Shown here: in pieces, positions 5,792 to 6,744 of the stretch | How positions within the stretch are numbered: position 1 is the stretch's first letter | How the letters are laid out: each line of letters starts with the position of its first letter | Assembly: GCA_002410755.1 (NCBI GenBank) | Contig: DHOL01000056.1 | Coordinates: forward strand, 25,298-32,041 | DNA: 6,744 bases | Direction: 5' to 3' | Source: Ruminococcaceae bacterium UBA5391 | GTDB lineage: Bacteria > Bacillota > Clostridia > Oscillospirales > Acutalibacteraceae | Program-made: the position numbers and the translations under genes | The notes under the pieces: generated by a model | What the model was told of the DNA's origin: nothing | What the model saw: the letters and a program-made list of their open reading frames with translations, nothing else | Database searches by the model: none

Positions 5792-6744
5792 ATGAACAGA
5801 AAGCGCAGATTCCTTGTCAACACCGCGGTTCTTGCCGTCGGCGACATCCTGCTGCGCTTCTGCGGGCTATGGTTCCGCTCTGTTATCACCGGGCGTGTCG
5901 GTGCAGGCGGGATGGGGCTCTATCAGCTTGTCTTTTCCGTTTTTGCCCTTGGCGTGACGGCCTGCACTTCCGGGTTCGGCCTTGCCATGACACGCCTCAC
6001 AGCGGAGGGGAAAGCTTCGCGCGCCTGTGTCAGGCGCTGTCTGCGGCTTGCGCTGGCACTCAGCGTCGCCGCCCTTTGTGCCTTGTATTTTGGTGCTGAT
6101 TTTCTTGCGGAGGATCTAATCCGAAGCCCGCTCGCCGTGCGCCCGCTGCGCATTCTCTCACTCGGGCTGCCCCTGATTGCATGCTGCGCATGCCTGAAAG
6201 GATGGTTTTTCGCACAGCGTAATACCATTGTCCCCGTTATCGGGGATTTTTGGGAAGAAGGCGCCACTATTGCAATCTCGCTTCTCCTGCTCGACCATTC
6301 AAGCCTTCCTCCACTTGACAGCCTGATGCTCGGTTCCACGCTCGGCGAAGTAGCGTCCATGTTCTATATTATCCCCGCCTTCCTGCTGCACGCAAAGCAC
6401 CACGGCTTTCCGGAAACCGGCGGAAGCATGAAGCAGATTATCCATATTTCCGGGCCGATGCTCACAGGCTCGTTCCTGCGCAGCGGCCTTTCCGGTGCGG
6501 AAAATATTCTCATCCCCATCGGCCTCCAGGAAAATGGGGCAGACGGCATCGCCGCCCTTTCCCAGTATGGTGTTGTTCAGGGCATGGTCATGCCGATTTT
6601 GTGCTTTCCAATGTCCCTCATCAGCTCGGCGGCCATGCTGCTGATTCCGGATATTGCAGAGGCCGCAGCAAAAAGCGACGCGGATTCCGTGCGGCGAACG
6701 GCGAACACGGCGTTTCGTTTTACCCAAATGTTCGGTTATCTTGC
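5792..6744 (+). CDS. SpoVB/MATE-like oligosaccharide flippase, N-terminal 317 residues (3' end outside window)
   Basis: The frame stays open from ATG 5792 to the window edge. The protein starts with a short basic stretch (MNRKRR) and then shows repeated hydrophobic segments, roughly at residues 8-30, 41-66, 84-105, 119-141, 145-167, 183-201, 216-242 and 260-286, as expected of a polytopic inner-membrane protein. GRVGAGGMGLYQLVFSVFAL (34-53), followed by a glycine-rich segment and MTRLTAEG (66-73), matches the conserved N-terminus of the SpoVB and polysaccharide-flippase branch of the MOP superfamily. IPIGLQENG (241-249) and a later segment ending in LIPDIAEA (284-291) also fit that branch. 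Relatives flip lipid-linked oligosaccharides or peptidoglycan precursors across the membrane, and SpoVB acts in spore cortex formation in Bacillus. About 40 percent of a usual 500-550-residue protein is missing. It is transcribed away from prmA. The family call is firm; a sporulation role is inferred, and a general polysaccharide or MurJ-like role is possible. Confidence 0.85.
   Translation, partial: MNRKRRFLVNTAVLAVGDILLRFCGLWFRSVITGRVGAGGMGLYQLVFSVFALGVTACTSGFGLAMTRLTAEGKASRACVRRCLRLALALSVAALCALYFGADFLAEDLIRSPLAVRPLRILSLGLPLIACCACLKGWFFAQRNTIVPVIGDFWEEGATIAISLLLLDHSSLPPLDSLMLGSTLGEVASMFYIIPAFLLHAKHHGFPETGGSMKQIIHISGPMLTGSFLRSGLSGAENILIPIGLQENGADGIAALSQYGVVQGMVMPILCFPMSLISSAAMLLIPDIAEAAAKSDADSVRRTANTAFRFTQMFGYL

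Noticed and set aside
5605..5889. 94-residue minus-strand open frame crossing the prmA/flippase intergenic region
   Set aside because: It overlaps the start of the flippase gene antisense, covers the prmA promoter candidate and has no convincing RBS or homology. Its hydrophobic middle comes from the complement of the flippase 5' region.
5758..6099. 113-residue plus-strand frame starting with TTG/ATG near 5758
   Set aside because: It is frame-shifted relative to the flippase protein and encodes Arg/Cys/His-rich sequence without family features. The frame from 5792 gives a clear membrane transporter.
1..6744. Search for mobile elements, CRISPR repeats, tRNA/rRNA genes, toxin-antitoxin or defence genes
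   Set aside because: Nothing was found by eye. All but about 205 nt is accounted for by housekeeping genes, so no undescribed system is claimed.

Overview
The window holds an ordinary but tightly packed aromatic amino acid biosynthesis operon on the + strand, followed by a convergent ribosomal protein methyltransferase gene (prmA, - strand) and the 5' part of a SpoVB/MATE-like lipid-linked oligosaccharide flippase gene (+ strand) that runs off the right edge. Strong AGGAGG-type ribosome binding sites, a base composition that looks moderately GC-rich by eye, gene order tyrA-aroB-aroA-aroC-pheA, a Firmicutes-style fused chorismate mutase/prephenate dehydratase and a SpoVB-like flippase together suggest an anaerobic Clostridia-type Firmicute, perhaps of the Oscillospiraceae/Ruminococcaceae. 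This taxonomic placement is inference.

Bases 1-4675: the end of tyrA (prephenate dehydrogenase), then aroB (3-dehydroquinate synthase), aroA (EPSP synthase), aroC (chorismate synthase) and pheA (chorismate mutase/prephenate dehydratase with a regulatory ACT domain). Every junction overlaps (ATGA at three, 14 nt at aroA/aroC), and each start has a Shine-Dalgarno sequence inside the preceding gene. The products cover DAHP to DHQ (AroB), shikimate-3-phosphate to EPSP (AroA), EPSP to chorismate (AroC), chorismate to prephenate and phenylpyruvate (PheA), and prephenate to 4-hydroxyphenylpyruvate (TyrA). DAHP synthase, dehydroquinase, shikimate dehydrogenase and shikimate kinase are not in the window. 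No operon promoter is visible, so it lies upstream.

Bases 4657-5586: prmA, convergent with pheA and overlapping its last 19 nt, so there is no intergenic terminator between them. A strong hairpin lies inside the prmA 3' coding region just past the pheA stop. Bases 5587-5791: a 205-nt divergent intergenic region with a plausible sigma-A-type promoter for prmA and a weaker candidate for the flippase gene. Bases 5792-6744: partial flippase.

I found no mobile element, CRISPR array, RNA gene or obvious new system. The points most worth a second look are the glyphosate-site residues of this EPSP synthase, the fully overlapping gene chain, the overlapped convergent 3' ends, and the shared divergent promoter region.
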